A stretch of 64,000 bases of DNA from Chaunax sp. Z400. Taxonomy: Eukaryota; Chordata; Actinopteri; Lophiiformes; Chaunacidae. Below are positions 9,942 through 24,900 of the stretch, piece after piece. The position numbers were made by a program, and so were the translations under genes. Location of the stretch: positions 23,396,729 through 23,460,728 of the forward strand of contig CM075202.1 of assembly GCA_037577475.1 (NCBI GenBank), read 5' to 3'. Under the pieces are notes generated by a model. The model did not search any database. It saw only the letters and a list, made by a program, of their open reading frames with translations, and was not told where the DNA came from. Position 1 is the first letter of the stretch. Each line of letters starts with the position of its first letter.

Positions 9942-12900
9942 CTGCAGGGAGCAGACAGTGGAGAGACACATCAGATGATAGACTTTCACTCTGCTGCTAT
10001 TAGTCTGGATTCACCATTCCAAACAAATGATTTAAAAACAGAAAGATAAGATCTCACTCAAACAGGAATGAAGTATTCAAATGGCAGTATCTGTATGCAT
10101 GGTTCAGAAGTCTAAATACTTAAAATAAGCAGAATAAAGCAGAGCCTTCAGCTATCAGGCTCCTCTCCTGTGGAACCATGTTCCAGTCTGGGTCCAGGAG
10201 GCAGACACCCTCTCTACATTTAAGAGTAGGCTTAAACCTGCTGTCAGATTTCTGCCTGTTAAAAGACAGTCCTCCTCACCACTGTCAACCAGAGCTTTAA
10301 CTACAGCATGATCTAGACCTGCTCTGTGTCATGAGATTTCATCTGTTCTCATTTGGCACCATACAAATAAAATGGCCTTGACTCTTTTTTAAATGTCATT
10401 TTTGAAGGTCCAATGATTGAAGGACATTTTCTCTCTTCCTCATATTGGAGATGTCTGTTAGGTGTGGGAATCACCAGGGGCACCGCGACATGTTATCACG
10501 ATAATGAGGTCACAATGCCATATCCTATAGAATATTGCAATATTCTGTGTAATGCACTAAAATAGATTGTGGACCGAGAAGGTCCTGGGTTCAGATCCAC
10601 CTGAGGACCTGGGACTTTTCTGTGGTTAGTCTCCATGTTCTTCCTGTGTCTGTGTGGGTTCTCTCCATGTTCTCCCCGTGTCTGTGTGGGTTCTCTCCAT
10701 GTTCTCCCCGTGTCTGTGTGGGTTCTCTCTGTGTTCTCCCCATGTCTGTGTGGGTTCTCTCTGTGTTCTCCCCATGTCTGTGTGGGTTCTCTCCAGGTTC
10801 TCCCCGTGTCTTTGTGGGTTCCCTCCATGTTCTCCCCGTGTCTGTGTGGGTTCTCTCCAAGTTCTCCCCGTGTCTGTGTGGGTTCCCTCCATGTTCTTCC
10901 CATGTCTGTGCAGGTTCCCTCCATGTTCTCCCTGTGTCTGTGCGGGTTCTCTCCATGTTGTCCCTGTGTCTGTGCGGGTTCTCTCCAGGTTCTCCCTGTG
11001 TCTGTGTGGGTTCCCTCCACGTTCTCCATGTGTCTGTGTGGGTTCTCTCCACGTTCTCCCCGTGTCTGTGTGGGTTATCTCCACGTTCTCCCCGTGTCTG
11101 TGTGGGTTCTCTCCAGGTTCTCCCCATGTCTGTGTGGGTTCTCTCCAGGTTCTCCCCATGTCTGTGTGGGTTCTCTCCACGTTCTCCCCGTGTCTGTGTG
11201 GGTTCTCTCCATGTTCTCTCAATGTCTGTGTGGGTTCTCCCCATGTCTGTGTGGGTTCTCTCCACGTTCTCCCCATGTCTGTGTGGGTTCTCTCCACGTT
11301 CTCCCCGTGTCTGTGTGGGTTCTCTCCATGTTCTCCCAATGTCTGTGTGGGTTCTCTCCAGGTTCTCCCCATGTCTGTGTGGGTTCTCTCCACGTTCTTC
11401 CCGTGTCTGTGTGGGTTCTCTCCATGTTCTCCCAATGTCTGTGTGGGTTCTTTCCATGTCTGTATGGGTTCTCTCCATGTTCTCCCTGTGTCTGTGTGGG
11501 TTCTCTCCATGTTCTCCCTGTGTCTGTGTGGGTTCTCTCCATGTTCTCCCTGTGTCTGTGTGGGTTCTCTCCATGTTCTCCCTATGTCTGTGTGGGTTCT
11601 CTCCATGTTCTCCCTATGTCAGTGTGGGTTCTCTCCATTCTCCCTGTGTCTGTGTGGGTTCTCTCCATGTTCTCTCTGTGTCTGTGTGGGTTCTCTCCAT
11701 GTTCTCCCTGTGTCTGTGTGGGTTCTCTCCAGGTTCTCCAGCTTCCTCTCACCAAAAACATGCAGTAGAGGTGAACTGGTGACTCTAAACTGACCGTAGG
11801 TGTGAATGTGAGTCTGAATGGTTGTTTGTCTTTCTGTGTGATGAACTGGTGAATAATATTGAATAACATTCATGACAGATACTTCCTATTGAACTATAGT
11901 CCCTACAGAAACTGGGGACTATTCACAGTACAAAAACACAGGGACTGTTTGAAGGAGATGTTGATGAATATTTCTGTCGAGTCAATTAATTTTTCAATGC
12001 TGTCTGCAGCACAAATGAACAGACATCTGGAAAAATAAAACCAAAAGTCCCAACAGGCATGTGTTCTTTCCTCATCTTTACTGTGTGTCAGTGCTGTGAT
12101 GTCAACAGCAGTAGCTCCTCTCCTACCTGTACCAGTTGGTGAGTGTCATCATGATGTAGAGGGAGGCCAGGAACAACATGAAGTGGTAGAAAGAGTAGGA
12201 GTACGTGACACCGTCCTTCTCATTGTCCACAGCTCTGTTTAGACCGCCACCCTCCTCAAAGCTGTCAGTCTGAGGCCCGTCCTCAATAAGAGCCGACTCA
12301 TCACTTGTCAGAGTCAGCTTGTTTACCTGGGCGGTGGACGAGTTACGAATACTGAGGAGAAACAGGGGGAAAAGGCAGAACAGAGACAAGCTGGTGTTAT
12401 TAATGTCCTTATGGAGACAGAGTATTCTAGACATGTAGCTTCATCATTACATATTCATTAACATGACTTCACAATTAAAGGGACCTCCTCACCTGGAATA
12501 GAGGACACACATGAGGAAAAGAATCAATCCCACAATGCCTTGGGCATCCCACCACTGAACGGCAGGGTCCTGACCGGCAGGACTAGTGCTGTTTAGACCG
12601 ATAATACCCAGAAGACTTGGGTTACATTTCCTGTCTGTGAGATACAAGAACAGTCAAACTGGTTTCACTTCATGATAAGACATTAATGTAGACAGCATGT
12701 GTTTTATTTATCATAATTATCAACATCACTGTACAAGTCTGCAACTGAAGGTCATAAATACTGACAGATGGCTCCACACAGATACTGTCATACATGAGGT
12801 TATGATATATGAGTGCTGTCCTGCAGTCACTGGTGTATTCATGTACATTTATAACCAGTTTATTCTAAGCTCTTTACAGCGGCGGTATTACCTAAATGTT

Positions 12901-15900
12901 CCAAACCCACTCTGGAACCAAAGAATGTGAGAACCCAGTTTCCCTGATAGTCTCCATGGAGGAAGACCATTTAACACGTTGACTATTACTGAAACATCTC
13001 GCTGTGAGCAGCTATGCTCCAACGACATCATGAGCAAAGCTTCATCAGACACCCTGCATTATTTCAGGTCTCTGATGACCCTGGATTCTATCTGAAGAAC
13101 CTGGTTTGTGTCTGATGACCCTGGTTTTTATCTGATGAACCTGGTGTGTGTCTAATGAACCTGGTTTCTATGTGATGACCCTGGTTTGTGTCTGATGAAC
13201 CTGGTTTGTGTCTGATGAACCTGGTTTGTGTCTGATGAACCTGGTTTCTATCCGATGAACCTGGTTTCTGTCTGATGAACCTGGTTTCTGTCTGATGACC
13301 CTAGTTTCTATCTGATGAACCTGGTTTGTGTCTGATGAACCTGGTTTCTATCTGATGACCCTGGTTTCTAGCTGATGAGCCTGGTTTCTGTCTGATGACC
13401 CTGGTTTGTGTCAGATGAACATGTTTCTATCTGATGAACCTGGTTTGTGTCTGATGACCCTGGTTTGTGTCTGATGAACCTGGTTTGTGTCTGATGAACC
13501 TGGTTTGTGTCTGATGACCCTGGTTTGTGTCTGATGAACTTGGTTTCTGTCTGATGAACCTGGTTTCTGTCTGATGACCCTGGTTTGTGTCTGATGAACC
13601 TGGTTTGTGTCTGATGAACCTGGTTTGTGTCTGATGAACCTGATTTGCGTCTGATGAACCTGGTTTCTATCTGATGAACTTGGTTTGTCTGATGAACCTG
13701 GTTTGTGTCTGATGACCCTGGTTTCTGTCTGATGACCCTGGTTTCTGATGAAACTGGTTTCTGTCTGATGAACCTGGTTTGTGTCTGATGAACCTGGTTT
13801 GTGTCTGATGAACCTTGTTTCTATCTGATGAGCCTGGTTTGTGTCTGACGACCCTGGTTTCTGTCTGACGACCCAGGTTTGTGTCTGACGAACCTGGTTT
13901 GTGTCTGATGAACCTGGTTTCTGTCTGATGACCCTAGTTTCTATCTGATGACCCTGGGTGGTGTCTGATGAACCTGGTTTGTGTCTGATGAACCTGGTTT
14001 GTGTCTGATGAACCTGGTTTCTATCTGATGAGCCTGGTTTCTATCTGATGACCCTGGTTTGTGTCTGATGACCCTGGTTTGTGTCTCATGAACCTGGTTT
14101 CTGTCTGGTGAACATGGTTTCTGTCTGATGACCCTGTTTTCTATCTGATGACCCTGGTTTCTATCTGATGACCTTGGTTTGTGTCTGATGAACCTGGTTT
14201 GTGTCTGATGAGCCTGGTTTGTGTCTGATGAGCCTGGTTTGTGTCTGATGACCCTGGTTTGTGTCTGATGACCCTGGTTTGTGTCTGATGACCCTGGTTT
14301 GTGTCTGATGACCCTGGTTTCTATCTGATGAACTTGGTTTGTGTCTAATGACCCTGGTTTGTGTCTGATGAACCTGGTTTGTGTCTAATGAGCCTGGTTT
14401 GTGTCTGATGAACCTGGTTTGTGTCTGATGACCCTGGTTTCTGTCTGATGAACCTGGTTTCTGTCTGATGACCCTGGTTTGTGTCTGATGAACCTGGTTT
14501 GTATCTGATGAACCTGGTTTCTGTCTGATGAGCCTGGTTTGTGTCTGATGAGCCTGGTTTGTGTCTGATGAGCCTAGTTTCTGTCTGATGAACCTGGTTT
14601 GTGTCTGATGAACCTGGTTTCTATCTGATGACCCTGGTTTCTATCTGATGACCCTGGTTTCTAGCTGATGACCCTGGTTTCTGTCTGATGACCCTGGTTT
14701 GTGTCAGATGAACATGTTTTCTATCTGATGAACCTGGTTTGTGTCTGATGAACCTGGTTTGTGTCTGATGAACCTGGTTTGTGTCTGATGAACCTGGTTT
14801 GTGTCTGATGACCCTGGTTTCTGTCTGATGAACCTGGTTTCTGTCTGATGACCCTGGTTTGTGTCTGATGACCGTGGCTTGTGTCTGATGACCCTGGTTT
14901 GCGTCTGATGAACCTGGTTTGCGTCTGATGAACCTGGTTTGCGTCTGATGAACCTGGTTTGCATCTGATGAACCTGGTTTCTGTCTGATGAACTTGGTTT
15001 GTGTCTGATGGACCTGGTTTGTGTCAGATGACCCTGGTTTCTGTCTGATGAACTTGGTTTGTGTCTGATGGACCTGGTTTGTGTCAGATGACCCTGGTTT
15101 CTGTCTGATGACCCTGGTTTCTGATGAACCTGGTTTGTGTCTAATGAACCTGGTTTGTGTCTGATGAACCTGGTTTGTGTCTGATGAACCTTGTTTCTAT
15201 CTGATGAGCCTGGTTTCTGTCTGACGACCCAGGTTTGTGTCTGACGAACCTGGTTTGTGTCTGATGAACCTGGTTTCTGTCTGATGACCCTAGTTTCTAT
15301 CTGATGACCCTGGGTTGTGTCTGGTGAACCTGGTTTCTGTCTGGTGAACATGGTTTCTATCTGATGACCCTGGTTTCTATCTGATGACCCTGGTTTGTGT
15401 CTGATGAACCTGGTTTGTGTCTGATGAGCCTGGTTTGTGTCTGATGAGCCTGGTTTGTGTCTGATGACCCTGGTTTGTGTCTGATGACCCTGGTTTGTGT
15501 CTCATGAACCTGGTTTGTGTCTGGTGAACATGGTTTGTGTCTGGTGAACATGGTTTCTGTCTGGTGAACATGGTTTCTGTCTGGTGAACATGGTTTCTAT
15601 CTGATGACCCTGGTTTCTGTCTGGTGAACATGGTTTCTATCTGATGACCCTGTTTTCTATCTGATGACCCTGGTTTCTATCTGATGAACCTGGTTTCTGT
15701 CTGATGACCCTGGTTTGTGTCTGATGAACCTGGTTTGTGTCTGATGAACCTGGTTTGTGTCTGATGAACCTGGTTTCTGTCTGATGACCCTAGTTTGTGT
15801 CTGATGAACCTGGTTTGTATCTGATGAACCTGGTTTCTGTCTGATGAGCCTGGTTTGTGTCTGATGAGCCTGGTTTGTGTCTGATGAGCCTAGTTTCTGT

Positions 15901-18900
15901 CTGATGAACCTGGTTTGTGTCTGATGAACCTGGTTTCTATCTGATGACCCTGGTTTCTATCTGATGGCCCTGGTTTCTAGCTGATGACCCTGGTTTCTGT
16001 CTGATGACCCTGGTTTGTGTCAGATGAACATGTTTTCTATCTGATGAACCTGGTTTGTGTCTGATGAACCTGGTTTGTGTCTGATGAACCTGGTTTGTGT
16101 CTGATGAACCTGGTTTGTGTCTGATGACCCTGGTTTCTGTCTGATGAACCTGGTTTCTGTCTGATGACCCTGGTTTGTGTCTGATGACCGTGGCTTGTGT
16201 CTGATGACCCTGGTTTGCGTCTGATGAACCTGGTTTGCGTCTGATGAACCTGGTTTGCGTCTGATGAACCTGGTTTGCGTCTGATGAACCTGGTTTCTGT
16301 CTGATGAACTTGGTTTGTGTCTGATGGACCTGGTTTGTGTCAGATGACCCTGGTTTCTGTCTGATGACCCTGGTTTCTGATGAACCTGGTTTGTGTCTAA
16401 TGAACCTGGTTTGTGTCTGATGAACCTGGTTTGTGTCTGATGAACCTGGTTTGTGTCTGATGAACCTTGTTTCTATCTGATGAGCCTGGTTTCTGTCTGA
16501 CGACCCAGGTTTGTGTCTGACGAACCTGGTTTGTGTCTGATGAACCTGGTTTCTGTCTGATGACCCTAGTTTCTATCTGATGACCCTGGGTTGTGTCTGA
16601 TGAACCTGGTTTCTGTCTGGTGAACATGGTTTCTATCTGATGACCCTGGTTTCTATCTGATGACCCTGGTTTGTGTCTGATGAACCTGGTTTGTGTCTGA
16701 TGAGCCTGGTTTGTGTCTGATGAGCCTGGTTTGTGTCTGATGAGCCTGGTTTGTGTCTGATGACCCTGGTTTGTGTCTGATGACCCTGGTTTGTGTCTCA
16801 TGAACCTGGTTTGTGTCTGGTGAACATGGTTTGTGTCTGGTGAACATGGTTTCTGTCTGGTGAACATGGTTTCTGTCTGGTGAACATGGTTTCTATCTGA
16901 TGACCCTGGTTTCTGTCTGGTGAACATGGTTTCTATCTGATGACCCTGTTTTCTATCTGATGACCCTGGTTTCTATCTGATGACCCTGGTTTGTGTCTGA
17001 TGAACCTGGTTTGTGTCTGATGAGCCTGGTTTGTGTCTGATGAGCCTGGTTTGTGTCTGATGACCCTGGTTTGTGTCTGATGACCTTGGTTTGTGTCTGA
17101 TGACCCTGGTTTCTATCTGATGAACTTGGTTTGTGTCTGAAGAACCTGGTTTCTGTCTGGTGAACATGGTTTCTATCTGATGACCCTGGTTTGCGTCTGA
17201 TGAACCTGGTTTGCGTCTGATGAACCTGGTTTGCGTCTGATGAACCTGGTTTGCGTCTGATGAACCTGGTTTGCATCTGATGAACCTGGTTTCTGTCTGA
17301 TGAACTTGGTTTGTGTCTGATGGACCTGGTTTGTGTCAGATGACCCTGGTTTCTGTCTGATGACCCTGGTTTCTGATGAACCTGGTTTGTGTCTAATGAA
17401 CCTGGTTTGTGTCTGATGAACCTGGTTTGTGTCTGATGAACCTTGTTTCTATCTGATGAGCCTGGTTTCTGTCTGACGACCCAGGTTTGTGTCTGACGAA
17501 CCTGGTTTGTGTCTGATGAACCTGGTTTCTGTCTGATGACCCTAGTTTCTATCTGATGACCCTGGGTTGTGTCTGATGAACCTGGTTTCTGTCTGGTGAA
17601 CATGGTTTCTATCTGATGACCCTGGTTTCTATCTGATGACCCTGGTTTGTGTCTGATGAACCTGGTTTGTGTCTGATGAGCCTGGTTTGTGTCTGATGAG
17701 CCTGGTTTGTGTCTGATGACCCTGGTTTGTGTCTGATGACCCTGGTTTGTGTCTGATGACCCTGGTTTGTGTCTCATGAACCTGGTTTGTGTCTGGTGAA
17801 CATGGTTTGTGTCTGGTGAACATGGTTTCTGTCTGGTGAACATGGTTTCTGTCTGGTGAACATGGTTTCTATCTGATGACCCTGGTTTCTGTCTGGTGAA
17901 CATGGTTTCTATCTGATGACCCTGTTTTCTATCTGATGACCCTGGTTTCTATCTGATGACCCTGGTTTGTGTCTGATGAACCTGGTTTGTGTCTGATGAG
18001 CCTGGTTTGTGTCTGATGAGCCTGGTTTGTGTCTGATGACCCTGGTTTGTGTCTGATGACCTTGGTTTGTGTCTGATGACCCTGGTTTCTATCTGATGAA
18101 CTTGGTTTGTGTCTGATGAACCTGGTTTCTGTCTGGTGAACATGGTTTCTATCTGATGACCCTGGTTTCTATCTGATGACCCTGGTTTGTGTCTGATGAA
18201 CCTGGTTTGGGTCTGATGAGCCTGGTTTGTGTCTGATGAGCCTGGTTTGTGTCTGATGACCCTGGTTTGTGTCTGATGACCCTGGTTTGTGTCTCAGGAA
18301 CCTGGTTTGTGTCTGGTGGACATGGTTTGTGTCTGGTGAACATGGTTTCTGTCTGGTGAACATGGTTTCTGTCTGGTGAACATGGTTTCTATCTGATGAC
18401 CCTGGTTTCTGTCTGGTGAACATGGTTTCTATCTGATGACCCTGGTTTCTATCTGATGACCCTGGTTTGTGTCTGATGAACCTGGTTTGTGTCTGATGAG
18501 CCTGGTTTGTGTCTGATGAGCCTGGTTTGTGTCTGATGACCCTGGTTTGTGTCTGATGACCCTGGTTTGTGTCTGATGACCCTGGTTTCTATCTGATGAA
18601 CTTGGTTTGTGTCTGATGACCCTGGTTTCTATCTGATGACCCTGGTTTGTGTCTGATGAACCTGGTTTGTGTCTGATGAGCCTGGTTTGTGTCTGATGAG
18701 CCTGGTTTGTGTCTGATGAGCCTGGTTTGTGTCTGATGACCCTGGTTTGTGTCTGATGACCCTGGTTTGTGTCTGATGACCTTGGTTTGTGTCTGATGAC
18801 CCTGGTTTCTATCTGATGACCCTGTTTTCTATCTGATGACCCTGGTTTCTATCTGATGACCCTGGTTTGTGTCTGATGAACCTGGTTTGTGTCTGATGAG

Positions 18901-21900
18901 CCTGGTTTGTGTCTGATGAGCCTGGTTTGTGTCTGATGACCCTGGTTTGTGTCTGATGACCCTGGTTTGTGTCTGATGACCCTGGTTTGTGTCTGATGAC
19001 CCTGGTTTCTATCTGATGACCCTGTTTTCTATCTGATGACCCTGGTTTCTATCTGATGACCCTGGTTTGTGTCTGATGAACCTGGTTTGTGTCTGATGAG
19101 CCTGGTTTCTATCTGATGACCCTGGTTTCTATCTGATGACCCTGGTTTGTGTCTGATGAACCTGGTTTGTGTCTGATGAGCCTGGTTTGTGTCTGATGAG
19201 CCTGGTTTGTGTCTGATGAACCTGGTTTGTGTCTGATGAACCTGGTTTGTGTCTGATGAGCCTGGTTTGTGTCTGATGAGCCTGGTTTGTGTCTGATGAC
19301 CCTGGTTGTTTCTGATGACCCTGGTTTCTATCTGATGAACCTGGTTTCTGTCTGATGACCCTGGTTTGTGTCTGATGAACCTGGTTTGTGTCTGATGAAC
19401 CTGGTTTGTGTCTGATGAGCCTGGTTTGTGTCTGATGAGCCTGGTTTGTGTCTGATGAGCCTGGTTTGTGTCTCATGAACCTGGTTTGTGTCTGATGAAC
19501 CTGGTTTGTGTCTGATGAACCTGGTTTGTGTCCGATGAGCGTGGTTTCTATCTGATGACCCTGGTTTGTGTCTGATGACCCTGGTTTGTGTCTGATGACC
19601 CTGGTTTGTGTCTCATGAACCTGGTTTGTGTCTGGTGAACATGGTTTGTGTCTGATGAACCTGATGTCTATCTGATGAACCTGGTTTCTATCTGATGAAA
19701 CTGGTTTCTGTCTGATGACCCTGGTTTGTGTCTGATGAACCTGATGTCTATCTGATGAACCTGGTTTCTATCTGATGAAACTGGTTTCTGTCTGATGAAA
19801 CTGGTTTCTGTCCGATGAACCTTGTTTCTGTCCGATGAACCTGGTTTCTGTCTGATGAACCTTGTTTCTGTCTGATGAAGCTGGTTTGTGTCTGATGACC
19901 CTGGTTTCTGTCTGATGAACCTGGTTTGTGTCTGATGAACCTGGTTTGTGTCTGATGAACCTGGTTTGTGTCTGATGATCCTGGTTTGTGTCTGATGAAC
20001 CTGGTTTGTGTCTGATGAACCTTGTTTCTGTCTGATGAGCCTGGTTTGTTTCTGATGAACCTGGTTTCTATCTGATGAACTTGGTTTGTGTCTGATGAAC
20101 CTGGCTTCTGTCTGATGAACCTGGTTTCTATCTGATGAACCCGGTTTCTGTCCGATGAACCCGGTTTCTGTCCGATGAACCTGGATTCTATCCGATGAAC
20201 CTGGTTTCTATCTGATGAACCTGGTTTCTGTCTGATGAACTTGGTTTGTGTCTGATGAACTTGGTTTGTGTCTGATGAACTTGGTTTGTGTCTGATGAAC
20301 CTGGTTTGTGTCTGATGACCCTGGTTTCTGTCTGATGAACTTGGTTTCTGTCTGATGAACCTGGTTTGTGTCTGATGAGCCTGGTTTGTGTCTGCTGAAC
20401 CTGGTTTGTGTCTGATGAACCTGGTTTGTGTCTGATGAGCCTGGTTTGTGTCTGATGACCCTGGTTTCTATCTGATGAACTTGGTTTGTGTCTGATGACC
20501 CTGGTTTGTGTCTGATGAACCTGGTTTGTGTCTGATGAGCCTGGTTTGTGTCTGATGAGCCTGGTTTGTGTCTAATGAACCTGGTTTGTGTCTGATGACC
20601 CTGGTTTCTGTCTGATGACCCTGGTTTCTGTCTGATGAACCTGGTTTCTGTCTGATGACCCTGGTTTGTGTCTGATGAACCTGGTTTGTGTCTGATGAAC
20701 CTGGTTTGTGTCTGATGAGCCTGGTTTCTGTCTGATGAGCCTGGTTTGTGTCTGATGAGCCTGGTTTGTGTCTGATGAGCCTGGTTTGTGTCTGATGAAC
20801 CTGGTTTCTATCTGATGAACCTGGTTTGTGTCTGATGAGCCTGGTTTGTGTCTGATGAGCCTGGTTTGTGTCTGATGACCCTGGTTTGTGTCTCGTGAAC
20901 CTGGTTTGTGTCTGGTGAACATGGTTTCTGTCTGGTGAACATGGTTTCTGTCTGGTGAACATGGTTTCTGTCTGGTGAACATGGTTTCTATCTGATGACC
21001 CTGGTTTCTGTCTGGTGAACATGGTTTCTATCTGATGACCCTGTTTTCTATCTGATGACCCTGGTTTCTATCTGATGACCCTGGTTTGTGTCTGATGAAC
21101 CTGGTTTGTGTCTGATGAGCCTGGTTTGTGTCTGATGACCCTGGTTTGTGTCTGATGACCCTGGTTTGTGTCTGATGACCCTGGTTTCTATCTGATGAAC
21201 TTGGTTTGTGTCTGATGATCCTGGTTTGTGTCTGATGAACCTGGTTTGTGTCTGATGAGCCTGGTTTGTGTCTGATGAGCCTGGTTTGTGTCTGATGAAC
21301 CTGGTTTGTGTCTGATGACCCTGGTTTCTATCTGATGAACCTGGTTTCTGTCTGATGACCCTGGTTTGTGTCTGATGAACCTGGTTTGTGTCTGATGAGC
21401 CTGGTTTGTGTCTGATCAGCCTGGTTTGTGTCTCATGAACCTGGTTTGTGTCTGATGAACCTGGTTTGTGTCTGATGAGCGTGGTTTCTATCTGATGACC
21501 CTGGTTTGTGTCTGATGACCCTGGTTTGTGTCTCATGAACCTGGTTTGTGTCTGGTGAACATGGTTTCTATCTGATGACCCTGTTTTCTATCTGATGACC
21601 CTGGTTTCTATCTGATGACCCTGGTTTGTGTCTGATGAACCTGGTTTGTGTCTGATGAGCCTGGTTTGTGTCTGATGACCCTGGTTTGTGTCTGATGACC
21701 CTGGTTTGTGTCTGATGACCCTGGTTTCTATCTGATGAACTTGGTTTGTGTCTGATGATCCTGGTTTGTGTCTGATGAGCCTGGTTTGTGTCTGATGAGC
21801 CTGGTTTGTGTCTGATGAACCTGGTTTGTGTCTGATGACCCTGGTTTCTATCTGATGAACCTGGTTTCTGTCTGATGACCCTGGTTTGTGTCTGATGAAC

Positions 21901-24900
21901 CTGGTTTGTGTCTGATGAGCCTGGTTTGTGTCTGATGAGCCTGGTTTGTGTCTGATCAGCCTGGTTTGTGTCTCATGAACCTGGTTTGTGTCTGATGAAC
22001 CTGGTTTGTGTCTGATGAGCGTGGTTTCTATCTGATGACCCTGGTTTGTGTCTGATGACCCTGGTTTGTGTCTCATGAACCTGGTTTGTGTCTGGTGAAC
22101 ATGGTTTGTGTCTGGTGAACATGGTTTGTGTCTGGTGAACCTGATGTCTATCTGATGAACCTGGTTTCTATCTGATGAAACTGGTTTCTGTCTGATGACC
22201 CTGGTTTGTGTCTGATGAACCTGGTTTGTGTCTGATGAACCTGATGTCTATCTGATGAACCTGGTTTCTATCTGATGAAACTGGTTTCTGTCTGATGAAA
22301 CTGGTTTCTGTCTGATGAACCTTGTTTCTGTCCGATGAACCTGGTTTCTGTCTGATGAACCTTGTTTCTGTCTGATGAAGCTGGTTTGTGTCTGATGAAG
22401 CTGGTTTGTGTCTGATGACCCTGGTTTCTCTCTGATGAACCTGGTTTGTGTCTGATGAACCTGGTTTGTGTCTGATGATCCTGGTTTGTGTCTGCTGAAC
22501 CTGGTTTGTGTCTGATGAACCTTGTTTCTATCTGATGTTCCTCGTTTATTTCTGATGAACCTGGTTTCTATCTGATGAACTTGGTTTGTGTCTGATGAAG
22601 CTGGTTTGTGTCTGATGACCCTGGTTTCTATCTGATGAACCCGGTTTCTGTCCGATGAACCTGGTTTCTGTCTGATGAACCTGGATTCTATCTGATGAAC
22701 CTGGTTTCTATCTGATGAACCTGGTTTCTATCTGATGAACTTGGTTTGTGTCTGATGAACCTGGTTTGTGTCTGATGAACCTGATGTCTATCTGATGAAC
22801 CTGGTTTCCGTCTGATGAAACTGGTTTCTGTCTGATGAAACTGGTTTCTGTCTGATGAACCTGGTTTCTGTCTGATGAACCTGGTTTCTTTCTGATGAAC
22901 CTCGTTTCTATCTGATGACCCTGGTTCGTGTCCGATGAACCTGGTTTGTGTCCGATGAACCTTGTTTCTATCTGATGAACCTGGTTTCTATCTGATGAGC
23001 CTGGTTTGTTTCTGATGACCCTGGTTTCTATCTGATGACCCTGGTTTCTTTCTGATGACCCTGGTTTCTATCTGATGACCCTGGTTTCTATCTGATGACC
23101 CTGGTTTCTATCTGATGACCCTGGTTTCTATCTGAGAACCTGGTTTCTATCTGATGAACCTGGTTTGTGTCTGATGAACCTTGTTTCTATCTGATGAACC
23201 TGGTTTGTGTCTGATTAACCTGGTTTCTATCTGATGAAATTGGTTTGTGTCTGGTGAACTTGGTTTGTGTCTGATGAACCTGGATTGTGTCTGATGAACC
23301 TGGTTTGTGTCTGATGAACCTGGTTTGTGTCTGATGACCCTGGTTTGTGTCTGATGACCCTGGTTTCTATCTGATGAACCTGGTTTGTGTCTGATGAACC
23401 TGCTTTGTGTCTGATGAACCTGGTCTGGTTTCTATCTGATGAACCTGGTTTCTGTCTGATGAACCTGGTTTCTGTCTGATGAACCTGGTTTCTATCTGAT
23501 GAACCTGGTTTCTATCTGATGAACCTGGTTTGTGTCTGATGAACCTGGTTTCTATCTGATGAACCTGGTTTGTGTCTGATGAGCCTGGTTTGTGTCTGAT
23601 GAGCCTGGTTTGTGTCTGATGATCCTGGTTTTTATCTGATGACCCTGGTTTGTGTCTGATGACCCTGGTTTTTATCTGATGACCCTGGTTTGTGTCTGAT
23701 GAACCTGGTTTGTGTCTGATGAACCTTGTTTCTATCTGATGAACCTGGTTTCTATCTGATGAGCCTGGTTTCTGTCTGATGAACCTGGTTTGTGTCTGAT
23801 GAACCTGGCTTCTGTCTGATGAACCTGGTTTCTATCTGATGAACCCGGTTTGTGTCTGATGAACCTGGTTTGTGTCTGATGAACCTTGTTTCTATCTGAT
23901 GAACCTGGATTCTGTCTGATGAACCTGGTTTGTGTCTGATGAACCTGGTTTGTGTCTGATGAACCTGGATTCTATCTGATGAACCTGGTTTCTATCTGAT
24001 GAACCTGGTTTCTGTCTGATGAACCTGGTTTCTTTCTGATGAACCTTGTTTCTATCTGATGACCCTGGTTCGTGTCCGATGAACCTGGTTTGTGTCTGAT
24101 GAACCTTGTTTCTATCTGATGAACCTGGTTTCTATCTGATGAGCCTGGTTTGTTTCTGATGACCCTGGTTTCTATCTGATGACCCTGGTTTCTTTCTGAT
24201 GACCCTGGTTTCTATCTGAGAACCTGGTTTCTATCTGATGAACCTGGTTTGTGTCTGATGAACCTTGTTTCTATCTGATGAACCTGGTTTGTGTCTGATG
24301 AACCTGGTTTCTATCTGATGTAATTGGTTTGTGTCTGATGAACCTGGTTTGTGCCTGATGAACCTGGTTTCTATCTGATGAGCCTGGTTTGTGTCTGATG
24401 ACCCTGGTTTCTGTCTGATGACCCTGGTTTGTGTCTGATGAACCTGGTTTGTGTCTGATGAACCTGGTTTGTGTCTGATGAACCTGGTTTGTGTCTGATG
24501 AACCTGGTTTCTATCTGATGACCCTGGTTTCTTTCTGATGAACCTGGTTTCTATCTGATGAACCTGGTTTGTGTCTGATGAACCTGGCTTCTATCTGATG
24601 AACCTGGTTTCTATCTGATGAACCTGGTTTCTGTCTGATGAACCTTGTTTCTGTCTGATGAAGCTGGTTTGTGTCTGATGACCCTGGTTTCTGTCTGATG
24701 AACCTGGTTTGTTTCTGATGACCCTGGTTTCTATCTGATGACCCTGGTTTCTTTCTGATGACCCTGGTTTCTATCTGATGACCCTGGTTTCTATCTGATG
24801 ACCCTGGTTTCTATCTGATGACCCTGGTTTCTATCTGAGAACCTGGTTTCTATCTGATGAACCTGGTTTGTGTCTGATGAACCTTGTTTCTATCTGATGA

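Noticed and set aside
9503..10049. Plus-strand frames over the SERINC1 3' end
   Set aside because: They are shadows of the last SERINC1 exon and its 3' UTR on the other strand.
10591..11793. Overlapping reading frames of 326-386 codons in three registers on both strands
   Set aside because: They are translations of a 32-bp minisatellite; codon phase and composition follow the repeat, and several frames are open at once.
14704..22076. Many minus-strand frames of 64-316 codons rich in HKPGSSDTNQ-like text
   Set aside because: They are products of the 20-bp array in SERINC1 intron 7; there is no start context, domain or conservation argument for a protein.
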